This document shows positions 12,870 to 25,185 of a stretch of 64,000 nt of DNA, one piece after another. Location of the stretch: positions 620,001 to 684,000 of the forward strand of contig JAHLEZ010000006.1 in the NCBI GenBank assembly GCA_020726505.1, in the 5' to 3' direction. The stretch's first letter is position 1; each line of letters begins with the position of its first letter. The position numbers and the translations under genes were made by a program. The notes under the pieces are model-generated. The model was not told where the DNA came from and made no database searches. It saw only the letters and a program-made list of their open reading frames with translations. This DNA is from Leptodontidium sp. MPI-SDFR-AT-0119 (taxonomy: Eukaryota; Ascomycota; Leotiomycetes; Helotiales; Leptodontidiaceae).

Positions 12870-14813
12870 CTATCGGTCGTTGATACGCAGCAGAAATGAT
12901 CTTAGGTGCTCTACAGCCTTTTCTGCGACGATGTTGAGATTTTTGGACTGCTCCAGTAGTTGTATACAACTTAGTAAGCTGTTCAGCAAATCAGAAGACT
13001 CATCCTCGCCAACTGAACGAGGGATTTCCGAAGCTATGATCAAACCAGCATCGTAGAGACGTAATGTGTATGTCCTACAATTGCCAGTTAGCGGAGTTCG
13101 TAGAAAGACGCTGATTGGGCATGCATACATATAACGTCGTTGGTGGATGGGCATATCTGCTGACTCCAAGAGCATGATGACAGATCGAGCAGACTGTAGA
13201 CATAAAGTTCTACGAGGCATGGATGTCGGAGGAGAATTCGACCAGAATTTCCGACACTCGTAATTGATTTTGGACCGTAAGAGTAGCAATATCATGATCA
13301 AGTCTACTCTCTGCCATCTGATCCAAGGATACTTGTCTTCGAGGCCCGTGGAATGTGGTGAGCCTTCTTCTAACGGCTGAAGGTAATCTGGAAGCGACTC
13401 GATGATGTTTGCCAAGCCCTCGTCGGCTATCCTTACGAGAACTTCGAGATCGGTGTCCTTCTTGCGTATGCCCTGTGTGAATTCACGATGAACCAGTGCA
13501 GTTTTGCATAAGATGACGTGATACCACCAAGGAGAAACCATGTTGGGAGGTACTTCAGTCGAAACATCACCCCTCTCTAACTCATCGTCATCAAATGGTA
13601 GTGGGAGGACCATGTCAAAATGTTCTTCTGATATGCTCGGCCGATGTGTCGCGGGATTTAACCTATGATCGAGTAAATAAAACAACAAGGGAAAGGATAT
13701 TATGGAGTTGGAATACATACCATTCGCCTATGACGAACACCCACCACAACCGTCTAGAAACTTCTGCATCGACGGGTGAATGTTTGGCACCAACTTCGTA
13801 CGGCAACCCAAGATCGTTGGCGATTCCTAATCCTATTGCCATCATTCTATTACGAAAGACTATATCGCCAACGGCATTACAGCACATCTGAAGGATGCCA
13901 ATAGCTTGGATATGCATGAAGTCGCTACTTCTCGTATAATTGGCAACGTCAAGACAATACAGACTAGCGCTATACCAGTTGTGCATCAAGGAGTTCAGGT
14001 TACCGGACACTGTTTGAGTAAGTTTTCTGGCGAGTTTTAAGATATTTCAATCACTTACTGTGGGGTAAGATACTTAGATCCATGTTGTCCTCATCACTGG
14101 TCAAAATTGCTGCCTTATGACTGCGTCAGCAGAGTCCGTTTCCAAACCACAGCCTCCACTGACTCACCGCAAGGAGAGCGAAATAAATGGCTAACCACGA
14201 TGCATTACGTTCTCTAACGGAGCCACCCGATTCTAGAAATTTCCAAAATTCCTCATGTGCAGCTTCAAACTGCTTGTAATTGACAGCGCAGTGGATCCAA
14301 GAGGTCCACAACTTGCCATGCTGGATCAGCTTCATACTCTGAGAGCGACTCGGCATGAAAATGTCATCCCATGTCTGAACAACAGAGATGAATTGACTGG
14401 GGAAAACCAAAGACATGAGCTTCTGAGGATGGTTGATCATGTCATCTGTTGAAAGGTCACTCGGAGCTGACCATTTATCACGACCTGTGAGAGTTGGATT
14501 TGGGACTAGACTTGGGAAATGCACAGTGCTTACGAGGGGCCAAATCGCCTGGGTAGTTTGGCATAGGAGCTAGGCTTCCTTCATTTCTCGCCCTGTCGAA
14601 GATTTGAGTAAGTAGTCTGTCGTCTTGAAGCACTCAGTATGCGGGATGCATGACTTACACTGTGACTACCCCACGAACGAGAACAACTTCCCGTGTGCAT
14701 CTTGCTGCTTGACCCCTTTTCGTACATGGCTTACATGGAATGCCCTTATCACACTTGATCTTTCTTGAAGAGCACTCTTTACAGCTGCGAGGTGCCCTCT
14801 GTGTGTGCCGCAT
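12870..14813 (-). CDS. Zn2Cys6 fungal transcription factor (seven exons)
   Basis: On the minus strand the exons are 14813-14659, 14592-14534, 14484-14168, 14113-14059, 14009-13721, 13662-13129 and 13074-12870, about 537 residues with all junctions in phase. Residues 11-39 are a Zn2Cys6 binuclear cluster (C-x2-C-x6-C-x5-C-x2-C-x8-C), and ATG 14813 lies ten residues before the first cysteine. The middle has the fungal transcription factor (PF04082-type) core, with segments such as RRLWWVFVIGEW followed by NPATHRPSISEEHFD. The linker between the zinc cluster and the middle domain is short. The last intron (13128-13075, 54 nt) has no stop and is a multiple of three, so its removal is inferred from its gtatgc, gctaac and tag signals. 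It is divergent with the next regulator. Its targets cannot be read from sequence. Confidence 0.85.
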
Positions 14814-15383
14814 CTTGTCGTACTCGTTGATATTGGCCAATGGGTAAATCAATTGCAAGAATGCTTCCACGTTGAGCTTTAGTTTAAAATTCAATCGAAT
14901 GTTCAGGCTACCAGATGTAGAATAATTGAACAGTTTTCTGGTCGGCAATGAGGTGAAAGTGATGATTGAATAGAAATACTGCAAAGTTGGGGGTTGGAGA
15001 GGTTCCTAGTATGAACTATACGCGACGGCACGTATGAGTGAGTATGAGGGATAAAATAGGTACATAGCCGACGCTTATCCGAATCCCCTCACCAAACTCT
15101 CCCTTATCTGACTGGATCTGCTTCATCCAGCTTACAGTCAAGTCCAGTCCCATCGACACCAGCAACCTGAAATCATCTTGCCTTTCAAAGCATCTCCATC
15201 GAGCCAATTATCGATACAGATTTCACTACTGCAATGTTTTCGAGGTGTTGATACTCCAGGTTTCGAAAGTGGGATATCCACACCCCTTTCCCCAAGTCGT
15301 TACGGGACTGACCTAGGGGGCCCCGCCAGACGCTTTCTATTACAAATAAGATTCATTTTTGTATGGAATGAGTGTTAGACAGA
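14814..15383. promoter_or_regulatory. Shared promoter region of two divergent Zn2Cys6 genes
   Basis: A 570-bp gap lies between the start codons of two divergently transcribed regulators. No coding frame is evident. It probably holds both promoters and both 5' leaders, so the two regulators could share upstream elements. I could not assign specific sites. Confidence 0.5.
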
Positions 15384-17739
15384 ATGCCACGACCTCGAAT
15401 ACGGATCGAAGACCGTCAACGGGCAGTGAAAGCATGTATACCATGCAAATCATCTAAGAAACGATGCGACTCAAAAACTCCATGCTCGCCTTGCGTCCGA
15501 CGCAGTTCCGAGCAAGCTTGTGTCTACACGGAAGGGAGGCAAAAGAATCGTCGAACTTCACATGCGGCCTCACAGCTAGAGGAGGATACTACAGTGTCCC
15601 AGCATTCTGAGACGATAAATTTCCTGGCTCAGCATGATTCATTTAGCAGTGACAATCCTCACCGACATGTCCAGGATCAGATCAACAATGGACCAGGTGT
15701 CGAAGATTCGGGATTCCCTGCATCAGTGAACGACGATTACGCATTCAGTAATCAAGATGGAGAAGGCGTGATTGATGCTAACATTGGATCTAATTTTGGT
15801 GCAGATGGCTACACTGCTGACCCCGCTGCGGGAGAGGAGAACTCTGGTCCTCGGAGCCGATTGCTACTTAATTCGAAAGGGGAGAAGGGTAAGCGCATCT
15901 TCAATGATCGGTGAACCAAGCTGACAGATGTAGTTTACGTTGGCAACGCTGCAGCACTGGCATTCTTGCAATTTCTTCGTCAAATCCTCTCCAAGCACAT
16001 GGGCCCTTCCCATTTCACAGAGAACAGACTTGGCAATGTAATGCTTGAAGCTCAGATTCCGGGGGAAGGGCTGCCCGATTTCGAGGAGGATGTTGAACAA
16101 AAGGGAGTCTTAGTTGATAACTTCTTCCTGGCAGTGAGTTATTCTATGTTACACGACGGCGGCGGCTGACCGTTTCAGTCCAGCGGAATACTCGACCTCT
16201 ACACGAGATCGGAGGTGTACGAACTGCTTACTGACATGGATAACATGAATGAGAGCAAGGGGTTGCTTTATCTCGTCTTTGCCATCGGAGGACAGTGCCG
16301 AGTATCCAGTCCTCTTAGTTTGAATTACTCCCAAAGATACTTCACCCATGGCCAACGAATTGCGTTTGAAGGGATGCTGGAAGATCCCAGCATCAGACTT
16401 ATCCACTCTTTTCTACTGATGGCATTTTATCTGCTCGGCGCTTGCCGCCGAAACGCTGCCTTCATGTATTTGGGTATAGCGGCGAGAGCTGCTCATGCTT
16501 TGGGGCTCCATGACGCGGATCAGTATTCCTCTCTAACTCGGTCGGAGAAAAGTCTTCGGTATGTTTCCAACGACTCCACAGGAAAGAATTCAAAAGCTGA
16601 CCTGTCTGTAGTCTACGAACCTGGAAAAGCTTGCGTATACTAGATGTGATGACAAGTTCTATCCTGGCAAGGCCATCAGCGTCCCTCTCAACACGGCCAG
16701 ACACTGCAATCGCCAAAATAAACAGCGACGACCGCACCATGTTAAAAACAGCTACAAACGCAAACTTCGAGATCTGTTCGATCATCGAAGAAGTCCTTCA
16801 GTACATAAGCCAACAGACGACGTTGGATTCTGAATCAACGCAGGGGCTGCTACAAAAATTGAGCACCTGGAGCGCTACAAATCTATCACCAGAGATGCGA
16901 ATATGCTCCGTGGGAACATCGATCGGCTCTTCTGAGCATGAAAAGGTACTTGGAAACATACATACAGCTTGCTTGTACTATTTCACAGTCATGCTTCTGA
17001 CCAGGCCATTCTTGATACGGTACTTGATGTCTCGACTTTCCACAAAGTCAAATAGCGGTATGAACATCGGCACGAATTCCGAACCTGCGAATTTGTCGGA
17101 CTTGGCTCAAGTTTCCATTGATGTGGCTGTCTATATGGCGCAGACCTGCCAGAATGCTATGTCAGCTGGCTTGATCATCGACAATATGTGTATATTGAAG
17201 TAAGAATTCCTCGATCTCAAGTTGGAACACTCCAGGGGCTAATTGTGATCTCCAGAGCCTGGATCTTCGCGGCTGGTCTCGTCTTAGGCTTCACTTTATT
17301 CGCCAACATCGAAGTCAGTTCCGAGGTTGAGAATGCATTCACCGGCGTCCGAGACGTGTTGAAAAAGCTCTCCCACCAAAGTCCACAAGCCGAGCACTAT
17401 CACGACGTGCTGAGCAGCTTCTCCGAAGCCATCATCAAACGCCGAAAACAAATCGCGCAGGAGAGAAGACGAGCAACGAGCCAATACGTAGACCGGATCC
17501 TCGTACTCGATGTACAGAATGACCAGCAGCAGCAACAAACTAGTCCGATCTCGGCTGATGCAGATTTCTCGAGAATTGATGCTGATAGTATTGAGAATTG
17601 GTGGAATTCGGAGTTCCCGTTCGCTCCTGAGAATGCGGATGTGCTTACGGCGGATTGGGACGCTTTTGCTTTGCAGATATCGGAGAATTTCGCGTTTGAT
17701 AATGAGGTAGCGTCAAGGGGTTTGTTTGAGGGCATGTGA
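15384..17739 (+). CDS. Zn2Cys6 fungal transcription factor (five exons)
   Basis: Exons 15384-15888, 15934-16133, 16179-16558, 16612-17199 and 17256-17739 join in phase to about 718 residues. Residues 18-46 form a Zn2Cys6 cluster (C-x2-C-x6-C-x5-C-x2-C-x8-C). A polar linker follows to about residue 170. The PF04082-type middle domain then runs through segments such as SSGILDLYTRSEVYELL, GQCRVSSPLSLNYSQRYF and YLGIAARAAHALGLH, which are typical of this class. The C-terminus is Gln-rich (near 605) and acidic/aromatic, suiting an activation region. The first two introns are both exactly 45 nt. The ATG at 15384 is chosen because it precedes the zinc cluster by 17 residues; an ATG at 15372 is only four codons upstream in frame. 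Divergent from the regulator at 14813. Confidence 0.87.
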
Positions 17740-17995
17740 AATGCTGTTGGAATTGGATCAGGATGAAATTTGCTTGAAGGAGTACGTCCCAGCGGGCGTT
17801 CTGTTTGGATCTATTGGAATTGTGCTTTTGAATTTTGGAGGGCCTCGAGGTCCTTCAACCATGAGAAGCGGAATGAGTGATCGGAAATAAGAGATACCTT
17901 GTAGGCAGTAGCAGGAGATTATCCAGAAGATCATAATTCAATTATCGATGATTGCTTCATACCCATCTCATGAGATCCAAAACCGAGCAAATACA

Positions 17996-18649
17996 TTACT
18001 TCGACTTCCCTTCCTCATAATATTCCGCATAGCTGTCCTGATACCCGAGAATAAATTTCCCCCAGAAAGCAACCACAACAAGAAATACCCGACTGACAAT
18101 TATTCCCAGCCACTCATTCGGCAACGGCAACGCCAGCGGGGTGTCAGCACTGTGCAAGAACACCAGTAATTGAAAGAGGCTAGGTTCTGTCTTTGCCTTC
18201 TTGCAATCATCCAGATAGCCAAAGAAGTTTCGGAAAAATCGCTGTTCGTTCTCATAATCCTCTGGCGTGAGGTGGACATCGACTACCAAATCCTCCGTCT
18301 TGGAAGCATTCTCGAACCGATGGTACCTCCCCGCAGGGATGGAGGCTGTCCTTGGAGCATCGGGTTTGTCGGATAAAGTAATGAATGGCTTTGGGTCGAT
18401 GCCAAGGTATAAATGACCAGTTCCGGAGCGGAGGTTGAAGTATTCTGTCTGGTAGATGTGGAAATGGAAGGGAGGCTGGATGATGGTTGTCCCATTCTTG
18501 GGGGAGACAGGAGGGAGTTGGTGGGTCATGATGAATTGAGAGCCCGGTGCGTGGAATTTCATCGAGGAGAGACCACCTTCGTAGATGATAGGATTGTTGG
18601 TGGCATTGTTTGTTCGAGGAGGTGCTGTGGCGCGGAGGAAGGAAAGCAT
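17996..18649 (-). CDS. Cupin-fold protein with a C-terminal membrane segment
   Basis: A single exon of 217 residues. Residues 62-69 have the first cupin motif (HFHIYQTE: two His and one Glu as metal ligands, followed by a Gly-bearing turn), and GRYHRF near 107-112 supplies the second-motif His, so a single-domain RmlC-like barrel with a metal site is likely. Residues about 180-203 are hydrophobic (VSRVFLVVVAFWGKFIL) and should anchor the protein in a membrane; the tail is acidic and basic mixed. Cupins of this size occur as isomerases, dioxygenases or non-enzymatic partners in fungal oxidative pathways, and the substrate cannot be deduced. It converges with the regulator ending at 17739. The ATG at 18649 gives the only full-length frame. 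Confidence 0.75.
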   Translation of the reverse strand: MLSFLRATAPPRTNNATNNPIIYEGGLSSMKFHAPGSQFIMTHQLPPVSPKNGTTIIQPPFHFHIYQTEYFNLRSGTGHLYLGIDPKPFITLSDKPDAPRTASIPAGRYHRFENASKTEDLVVDVHLTPEDYENEQRFFRNFFGYLDDCKKAKTEPSLFQLLVFLHSADTPLALPLPNEWLGIIVSRVFLVVVAFWGKFILGYQDSYAEYYEEGKSK

Positions 18650-20756
18650 GTTGAGGGAGTGGAGTGGATTGAGGTAAAGTATATGTGAGAAATGTGAGAT
18701 TTCAGCCGTACTTCTCGAGCTTTAGACGCTTCTGATTTTGCAACTGATCAACTAAAGACTTCAATTGAAATAGTGATGTTGATTTTCAAGTGAAAGCTTA
18801 CGTGAAGGTTTGTTGAAATAGTCACAACTTGCGGGGTACAAATCACCAAGGCGAGTCAGGGATGCCGCAGTCAAATAAGGCTTAGCCTGAGAACGCGCTT
18901 TATCATCTTCTCCGTCACGTCGTACTTGACTCTCAACAAACTATCGTTCGCATCAAAAAGATTCATCCCTTTTTCTGGGCCGTTGTTCTTCGTACGAAAA
19001 GCCATTACGCCTGTTGCCGTCATCCCGACTTAAGAAAACACTGGGATCATCGATCAGCCCACAACCACAAAAGGAGGCTATCGAACAGCCCTTCGCAACT
19101 ACATCCATCCCAGGACTCCCTACTATGTTCCATGGAGTTCCGGCTCGTCTTATACGCAATGCTGGGCTAAGGACACTGTGTCTCTTTAGTGCAAGTACCG
19201 CCCACGCTCAGGATCCAGCGGGTTCCGTAAGCATTGACGACATAGCAATGATGTTACGCAATTATGGAAAGCCTAAAACTCGGCTCCCTACAACCTCAGA
19301 AAGATAGCGGAAGCCGGGGATGCAGTTCCTGTCCTCAATGGAAAGCCTATCAGCGGAATGGAATACGCTGCCTTGTCATCCCCTGGGATGGAAAGATATC
19401 AAAAGGAGAGCTGCAGCATCTGGCCTGCAGCAACTGTGCGGAAGCTTATCCCAGTGATGACACGGCGAGACAAAACAGAAAACGCATTAGGAGAGATGGA
19501 AGCTGAATGGAAAAGACAAACGCCCACCCCGTCAATGCTTTGCTTGAAGAGTCTCGGAGTCATTGGATGCCCAGAGGCAAACCCGCCACATGGATGAGAA
19601 ATTTAGAACGAGCCTCAGAAACCAACGGCTGGTTTTAGAGGGATTACCAGAGATTTTCGCGAACAAAACTACCCCAGATTTGGCGATCAACAGAATGTTG
19701 CAAGAACCGGCAAATAATATCACGGATCTCAAATTCCACCAGAAGCCTGCAGAGAAGGAACTCAGGCGTGCGGTCAAGGGATGGGAGAATCTCGCTGCGG
19801 AACTTGGGGAGTTCCAGTCGGGTATCTCATCTTACCATCAATCTCCCATCAGGGGTCTTGTCTGGAACTGACATTCTTTACCATGGGCCATTTATATGGC
19901 ATCCAATAAACGGTCTCGAAACTGTACTGTACATTGGCTGAGAAGTGGCGGCATCACTATCGCGGCAACCATGTGATGGAAGTGCTTTTGGACATTTTCC
20001 AACAATTGGAAAATCACAAGTTGCTCATGGGGGCCCAGTACTTCAACACAGAAGAAGCTGAGAATAGGGTATGGAAGGCTTGGGGTTGGATCACTACTAC
20101 TCTTCAATAAAAAGCGGGATTGGATGCGAAAGAAATGTTCCAGGAGTACGAAACGAAACGCCTACAACTGAAGCTATCGGGGAGTAATTTGGGAGACGCA
20201 GAGGCCTTTGAGCAAGAAGAAAGTGTAATTTCCAGCGCCTTTCGAGGATTTTAGAGCACTCGGAGGTCTGTTGCTCGTGGGGCTCAGAAAGACCTTTCAA
20301 CTTCGGTGTCTTCTGTCTGCTCCGGGTCCACCCTTTCAATTCTACTTCCCACAGCCAAACTTCTTTTTCAATGCCGCGCCCAAGGAAATAGTAGGCATGC
20401 CAGTCTAAAGACTACTTTGCCTCCTTCGCACGATCTTGCGAAGGCCATGTATCTCATCCCAAACATGTGAATTCGGACTGGGGTTTGATTGAGTCCTGCG
20501 ATGTCCAATCATCTGGCCTCATCGTGTGCAGGGGAAGATGCAAACATTTATCCTTTAGCGCTCACTTGGGGCCTTCTGGGGTAATGCTTATGTTTGTCGC
20601 ACCCACATGCTGACAGCTTATCCAACTATGCTGTGCACAGTAGCTACAAATAGCCGCTCGTTTCGCTAGTATGTTTTTCGCAACCTCGAGAAACAGCTTC
20701 GTCAACGAATTTAAACTATCTCAACACAATCAACATCTCCTTTTGGACTTTTTTCA
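18650..20756. pseudogene. Possible decayed gene(s) between the cupin and monooxygenase genes
   Basis: Fragments with protein-like composition lie in different frames of the plus strand: about 19030-19306 (ends at a stop after LPTTSER), about 19300-19597 (contains AGDAVPVLNGKPISGMEYAA), 19563-19871, about 19930-20110 (contains NHVMEVLLDIFQQLENHKLL) and 20110-20254 (contains AKEMFQEYETKRLQLKL). I found no set of GT-AG introns that joins them, and stops interrupt each. This could be a gene broken by frameshifts, or a real gene with introns I failed to resolve. I recognise no family. The 3' end (20260-20756) is probably the promoter of the monooxygenase. Confidence 0.25.
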
Positions 20757-22273
20757 ATGTCAATCGCATCCATGGCAAGTTTCGAGGAATCATCAATAGC
20801 CATCATCGGCGGCGGTTTGGCTGGGCTCACTTTGTCGATCGGACTCACCCGACAAGGCATACCCCACAAGATATACGAGGGGGCATCTGCCTTCGCAGAG
20901 ATTGGGGCGGGTATCTCACTTGGGCCAAACAGCATTGCAGCACTCGAGCTCATCGATCCAAGGATGAAAGAGGCATTGAAGAAATGTATCACGTACAACG
21001 AAAGTTTAGATGATGATGGAGAGGGGCCTGGTAAGCAGGAGTGGATGGACGTGAGAGTGGGAGAAAGAGGCGAGTGAGTGCACGAGAATCAACTCATTTT
21101 CAAAATCAAATCTTGAGTCAGAGACAGGACTTCATTGCTTTTGCAGAAGCCAAAATTCAAGTGGCATCATTCTGACTCTCCATCAGTTTCAACAAGTTGA
21201 TTACCACAATCTACCACACAGGGTCCACTAAACCTGGTCGAGCATGTGTACATCGAGCCAAGTTCCTCAACGAGTTCATCAAATTGGTCTCACCGTCTGT
21301 TACAACGTTTGGCAAGAGTTTGGTCTCGATATCAGAAGAGCCATTTACAAGCAAACTCTGCCTCAACTTTGCTGATGGGACTTCCGCTCTGGCGTCCGCT
21401 GTTATAGCTTGCGATGGCATTAAATCCGTTGCCAGACAACAATATGTTCTTTCCGACATTGAAGATCAAAAAATCTGTCGCCCGGTCTTTGCAAACGAGT
21501 TCGTCTATCGTGGGATGTTCCCTCGTGTCGAGTTTCTCGATATTACCTCCAACACCATTAACCCCGGCAAGGCTAATGTTTTCCTAGGCCAGGACAGCTA
21601 TATAATAGCCTACCCGGTTGAGAAAGGAAATTTGATCAATGTCGTCGCCGCCAAACGCATCTCTGCCTCATCTGCTGATTCCACAATCCAGCACGAAAGA
21701 AGCTGGTTACAAACCGTCAATCGTGAAACAATGCTCGCTGATTTCGATGATTGGGGTGAACCTCTCAAAAATCTATTGTCACGTATTGAACGTCCAGAAC
21801 GATGGGCACTGTATGATCATCTCCCAGCTCCAACTTATGTCAAAGGCCGAGTGGCATTATTGGGAGATGCAGCGCACGCCACTACCCCGCACCAAGGCCA
21901 GGGAGCAGGAATGGGCTTTGAAGACTCTTTCATTCTCAGCAGTATCTTAGGCCAAATGTTGAACGAGACCGACAGTGATCAGGTAAATATTAAGAAGAAG
22001 AAGAAGTCCGGAAGCCAGAGTTGGAACGCGACAGTCGAAGCCTGCTTCCGAGCTTATGATGAGGTGAGACGAAAGCGGACCCAGGAAGTTACACGCACGA
22101 GTAGGGAGGCGATGGAGATTTGGGGGTTTGCGGGAGAGGGTATTGGAAGGGATTTGGAGAAAATGAAAGCGAATGCTGATGTTCGGATGAATTGGATCTG
22201 GGACATCGACTTGCCAGGGGAGGTGGAAAGGGGTGTTGAGATTGCACGGAAGGGACTCAATGGGTGTCTATAA
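20757..22273 (+). CDS. FAD-dependent monooxygenase, salicylate-hydroxylase-like
   Basis: Two exons, 20757-21073 and 21187-22273, join over a 113-nt intron to about 467 residues. The phase closes as ERG-D-FNK. Residues 15-23 hold the Rossmann motif (IIGGGLAG) with a downstream acidic residue after YEG. An ACDGIKS motif near 180 matches the DG fingerprint for FAD and NAD(P)H, and GDAAHATTPHQGQG near 332-345 binds the FAD pyrophosphate. This is class A aromatic hydroxylase architecture (PF01494), typical of salicylate 1-monooxygenase and of tailoring enzymes in secondary metabolism; the substrate is not readable. A poly-lysine insertion (about five Lys) near residue 375 is unusual for the family and may be a local slippage or a loop. 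It lies in the same orientation as the second monooxygenase at 22998. Confidence 0.85.
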
Positions 22274-22997
22274 CAACCAGCGATGTTGATAGTATCTTTT
22301 CGAACATTTTGAAGAGGTTGTGAGTTGCAGGCCTTTGTGCCTAGCAACCGCTGTGTAGTGAAGGGGCCTTCGAGGTTGACAATTAGCGCATGTGAAGGGA
22401 CATATGGCTTGAGCAAAAACTCATCCCATCCTTTGTGCCCTCCAACTGGCCGGATACGCACACTACTGTCAGATGCTTCCGCTTCCGCTTCCGCTTCCGC
22501 TACTTCGTTATCTCGCTGCTCTGTGTCGTCGTCCACTGCCGCTGGAAAGTGCATTAGCCGCCGTGAGCGGGTAGAGCACTACAGTAGCGATACGCATGCC
22601 TGCAAGCAACCATTAGACTGTCAACTCCAGGGCATCTTGACATTAAGCCGCCTCCCAAGCTCGCGGACCAGCCGCCTGTGACGGCGGAGAATGGCTCCAA
22701 ACTGCCTGGATTCCTTGACGTTGAGCGTGCTGGTCGGGTATGTTCCGACTGTGTTTTGCTTTGCAATGCTATCTATCCGCGTCAAACCGCCTCAAGTCGG
22801 CATAGGTGATCTTTGAGGATGTCTTTATTATATATGAAGTGCTCGATGGGAACACAGGCCAATTCTCCATATCAATTAATTAACTGAAATCATCACATTC
22901 AACTGCAAAAAACTTCTGGATTATCTCTGTCTGGAATCAAGGACTTCCACCGCCCACGATCCATCAATAACACGTCAGGTTCAAGTTGTATCAGAAA
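22274..22997. other. Spacer between the two monooxygenase genes, with a GCTTCC repeat
   Basis: No convincing gene is present. At 22475-22500 the hexamer gcttcc repeats four times. On the minus strand this spells an alternating Glu/Ala run, which explains the apparent open frame there. Downstream of the repeat lies the promoter of the second monooxygenase. Confidence 0.55.
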
Positions 22998-24631
22998 ATG
23001 GGTTCCAACGATCTCGGCGGCTGGAGACGGCTAAACGTAGGCGTCATTGGAGGTGGTATCGGAGGACTCTGCGTCGCCATTGCACTTCGACGTTCAGGTC
23101 ACGAAGTCACGATATACGAGAAACACGACTTTGCCGGAGAAGTCGGGGCTTCAGTCTCATGCGCAGCGAACGGAACTAGATGGCTGCACGAGTGGGGAGT
23201 CGATGTAGCCAAAGGCGACCCGGTCATTCTGAAGAAGCTCATCAACCGGGATTGGAAAACTGGCGAGCCTGTCAGCGTGTATGATCTGGATGATTATGAG
23301 GAGAAGTGGGGATATGTGTATAACATGTTCCATCGCCAGTACATGCACTCTATGCTCAAGGACTGTGCTTTGCAAGATGAGGGCGAGGGAACACCTGCGA
23401 AATTGCTTGTGAATCATGCCGTAAGAATTTCCCTGCTCATTTCCTGATTTTTGACTTGCTTCGGATTCTGACCATCAATAGTGCCAAGATATCGACCTCG
23501 CAGCAGGCACCATCACATTCAAGAACGGCGTCAAAGTCACTCATGACCTGATTGTCGGCGCTGACGGTATCGGATCAGTAGTAAGAGGTGTTCTTGGCAT
23601 CACTCCCAACAAAACGCCTTCCGACCAGAGCTGTCTCCACGCAAATGTCATGACCGAGGACGCTGTCAGGTTAGGATTGGTCGACTACTCCAAGAACGAT
23701 GCTCTCGAGTACTGGGGTGGCCAAGAAGGAAAGTGGGACAAGATAGTGTTGTCTCCCTGTAATGGCGGCAAGTTGTTGTCGTACTACTGTTTCTTTCCTC
23801 GAGACAAGGGTGATTACATCAACCAGAGTTGGGGAAGTGAGGATCGGCCTATTGAGGAGCTCCTTGCTCCATATCCGGAGTTGGACGCTCAGGTGAAGGC
23901 GCATCTTGCGATTGGTATCGAAGTCCAGCCATGGCGGTTGTGGATGCAGTAAGTTCAACCTATTTGATATGGATATCGGTAGGGGCATTTCTGACGGAAG
24001 AATAGCAAGCCATACCCATATCTCACCAAGAACATGGTGTGTTTGTTAGGTGATGCTGGCCATCCTGTAAGTAGGACATAATCACTCTAGTTGACATGAG
24101 CTAACAGTTCACCAGATGATGCCCCATCAAAGTCAGGGAGCCTGCATGGCAATCGAAGATGCTGGAGCTTTGGGAGTTATTTTCAGCAAGAAGTACTTCC
24201 GTGGGGACATCGACGAAAGTCTGTCCGTTTACAACACCATCCGGTTACCGCGAGTCACGCGGGTTCAATCCGCCGCTGCCCGTGCTGCATACAACATCAA
24301 CGAGCGAATCGGTATGTTGTTCTCCAATCTCCAATTTCTTGACTCACAGTACTGACACGCACACTTGCAGGTTTCTCGGCGAACAAAAACATCGCGACAT
24401 ACAAGGTTGAGGATGAGAGAGCGAAACTCACAATCGAGGAGATGAATGCGTAAGTCCATCATATACACCGAGAGTTTTATCTCAAACTAACGAGAATTTA
24501 GTTATGATATTCCCATGGATGTTGAGGAGCAACTTGCTTTGAAGCGAGGGGAGGAGTTCAGCGCTAAATTCACAAAAGGCTTGCCGATCGGCCTGGAGTT
24601 ACCAAATGGTGTGATTATTGGGAAGGAATAG
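22998..24631 (+). CDS. FAD-dependent monooxygenase, class A (six exons)
   Basis: Exons 22998-23420, 23482-23948, 24006-24066, 24116-24311, 24371-24449 and 24502-24631 keep phase and give about 451 residues. The nucleotide-binding motif VIGGGIGG lies at residues 16-23. VGADGIGS near 165 is the DG motif and LLGDAGHP at 310-317 the FAD-binding GD motif, followed by the helix-forming MMPHQSQGACMAIEDA. It has the same fold as the gene at 20757 but a different intron pattern, so the pair is not a recent tandem copy. Related fungal enzymes hydroxylate aromatic acids such as salicylate. A TTG 12 nt upstream is in frame, but the ATG at 22998 is the natural start. Its role beside two regulators and a cupin protein is probably oxidative breakdown or tailoring of an aromatic compound (inference). 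Confidence 0.87.
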
Positions 24632-25185
24632 TTCGGACATCTATCTTGTATTTTGTAATTTTAATACCCAAAACAAATGAATTTACTACTAGCCTCGACT
24701 TGTCCCAACCACTTCTGCGTCCAATGCCTGCTACTGACCTGGCCTCAGCTTGTTTGGTGAAGTTCCCAAAAATATCTTTTATGAAATTCATACCTATAGC
24801 TTCTGAAAATCCCCCCAAGTAATCTATAATTAGAAAATTCACCAAATCTCAATCGAGCTTCTTGAAAATACTACTAAGTACCTAGGTACATTTGAAGTGG
24901 GTGCTGAGAGTATTTAGAACTCTGGTGGGTTGATTCTTAGCCTGCTTAATCAGCCGCCTTCCCCTCATTGGCCGAGATTTTGCCTCGCACCCCAATGAAG
25001 CGAAGCCCTTTCTCATCTACATCTTTCCTCCGAATCGCAGACAACACCAAACGACGCTGTTTATTTATCTTCGGAACTGTCCCGTTCAAGAGGAGGATAT
25101 TTAGAGCTCGGGACTGCACACTTCCTCATGGCTCATAAGTCCTGAGGCCACAATCCATTTTGCAACGACAGGTGTTCTTTTCACG
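24632..25185. other. Intergenic region upstream of ALG10
   Basis: No gene seen. It holds the 3' end of the monooxygenase transcript and the ALG10 promoter. The 24640-24880 part is AT-rich. Confidence 0.5.

Noticed and set aside
22054..22554. Minus-strand frame with an alternating Glu/Ala run
   Set aside because: The run is the translation of the GCTTCC repeat, and the rest is antisense to the monooxygenase.
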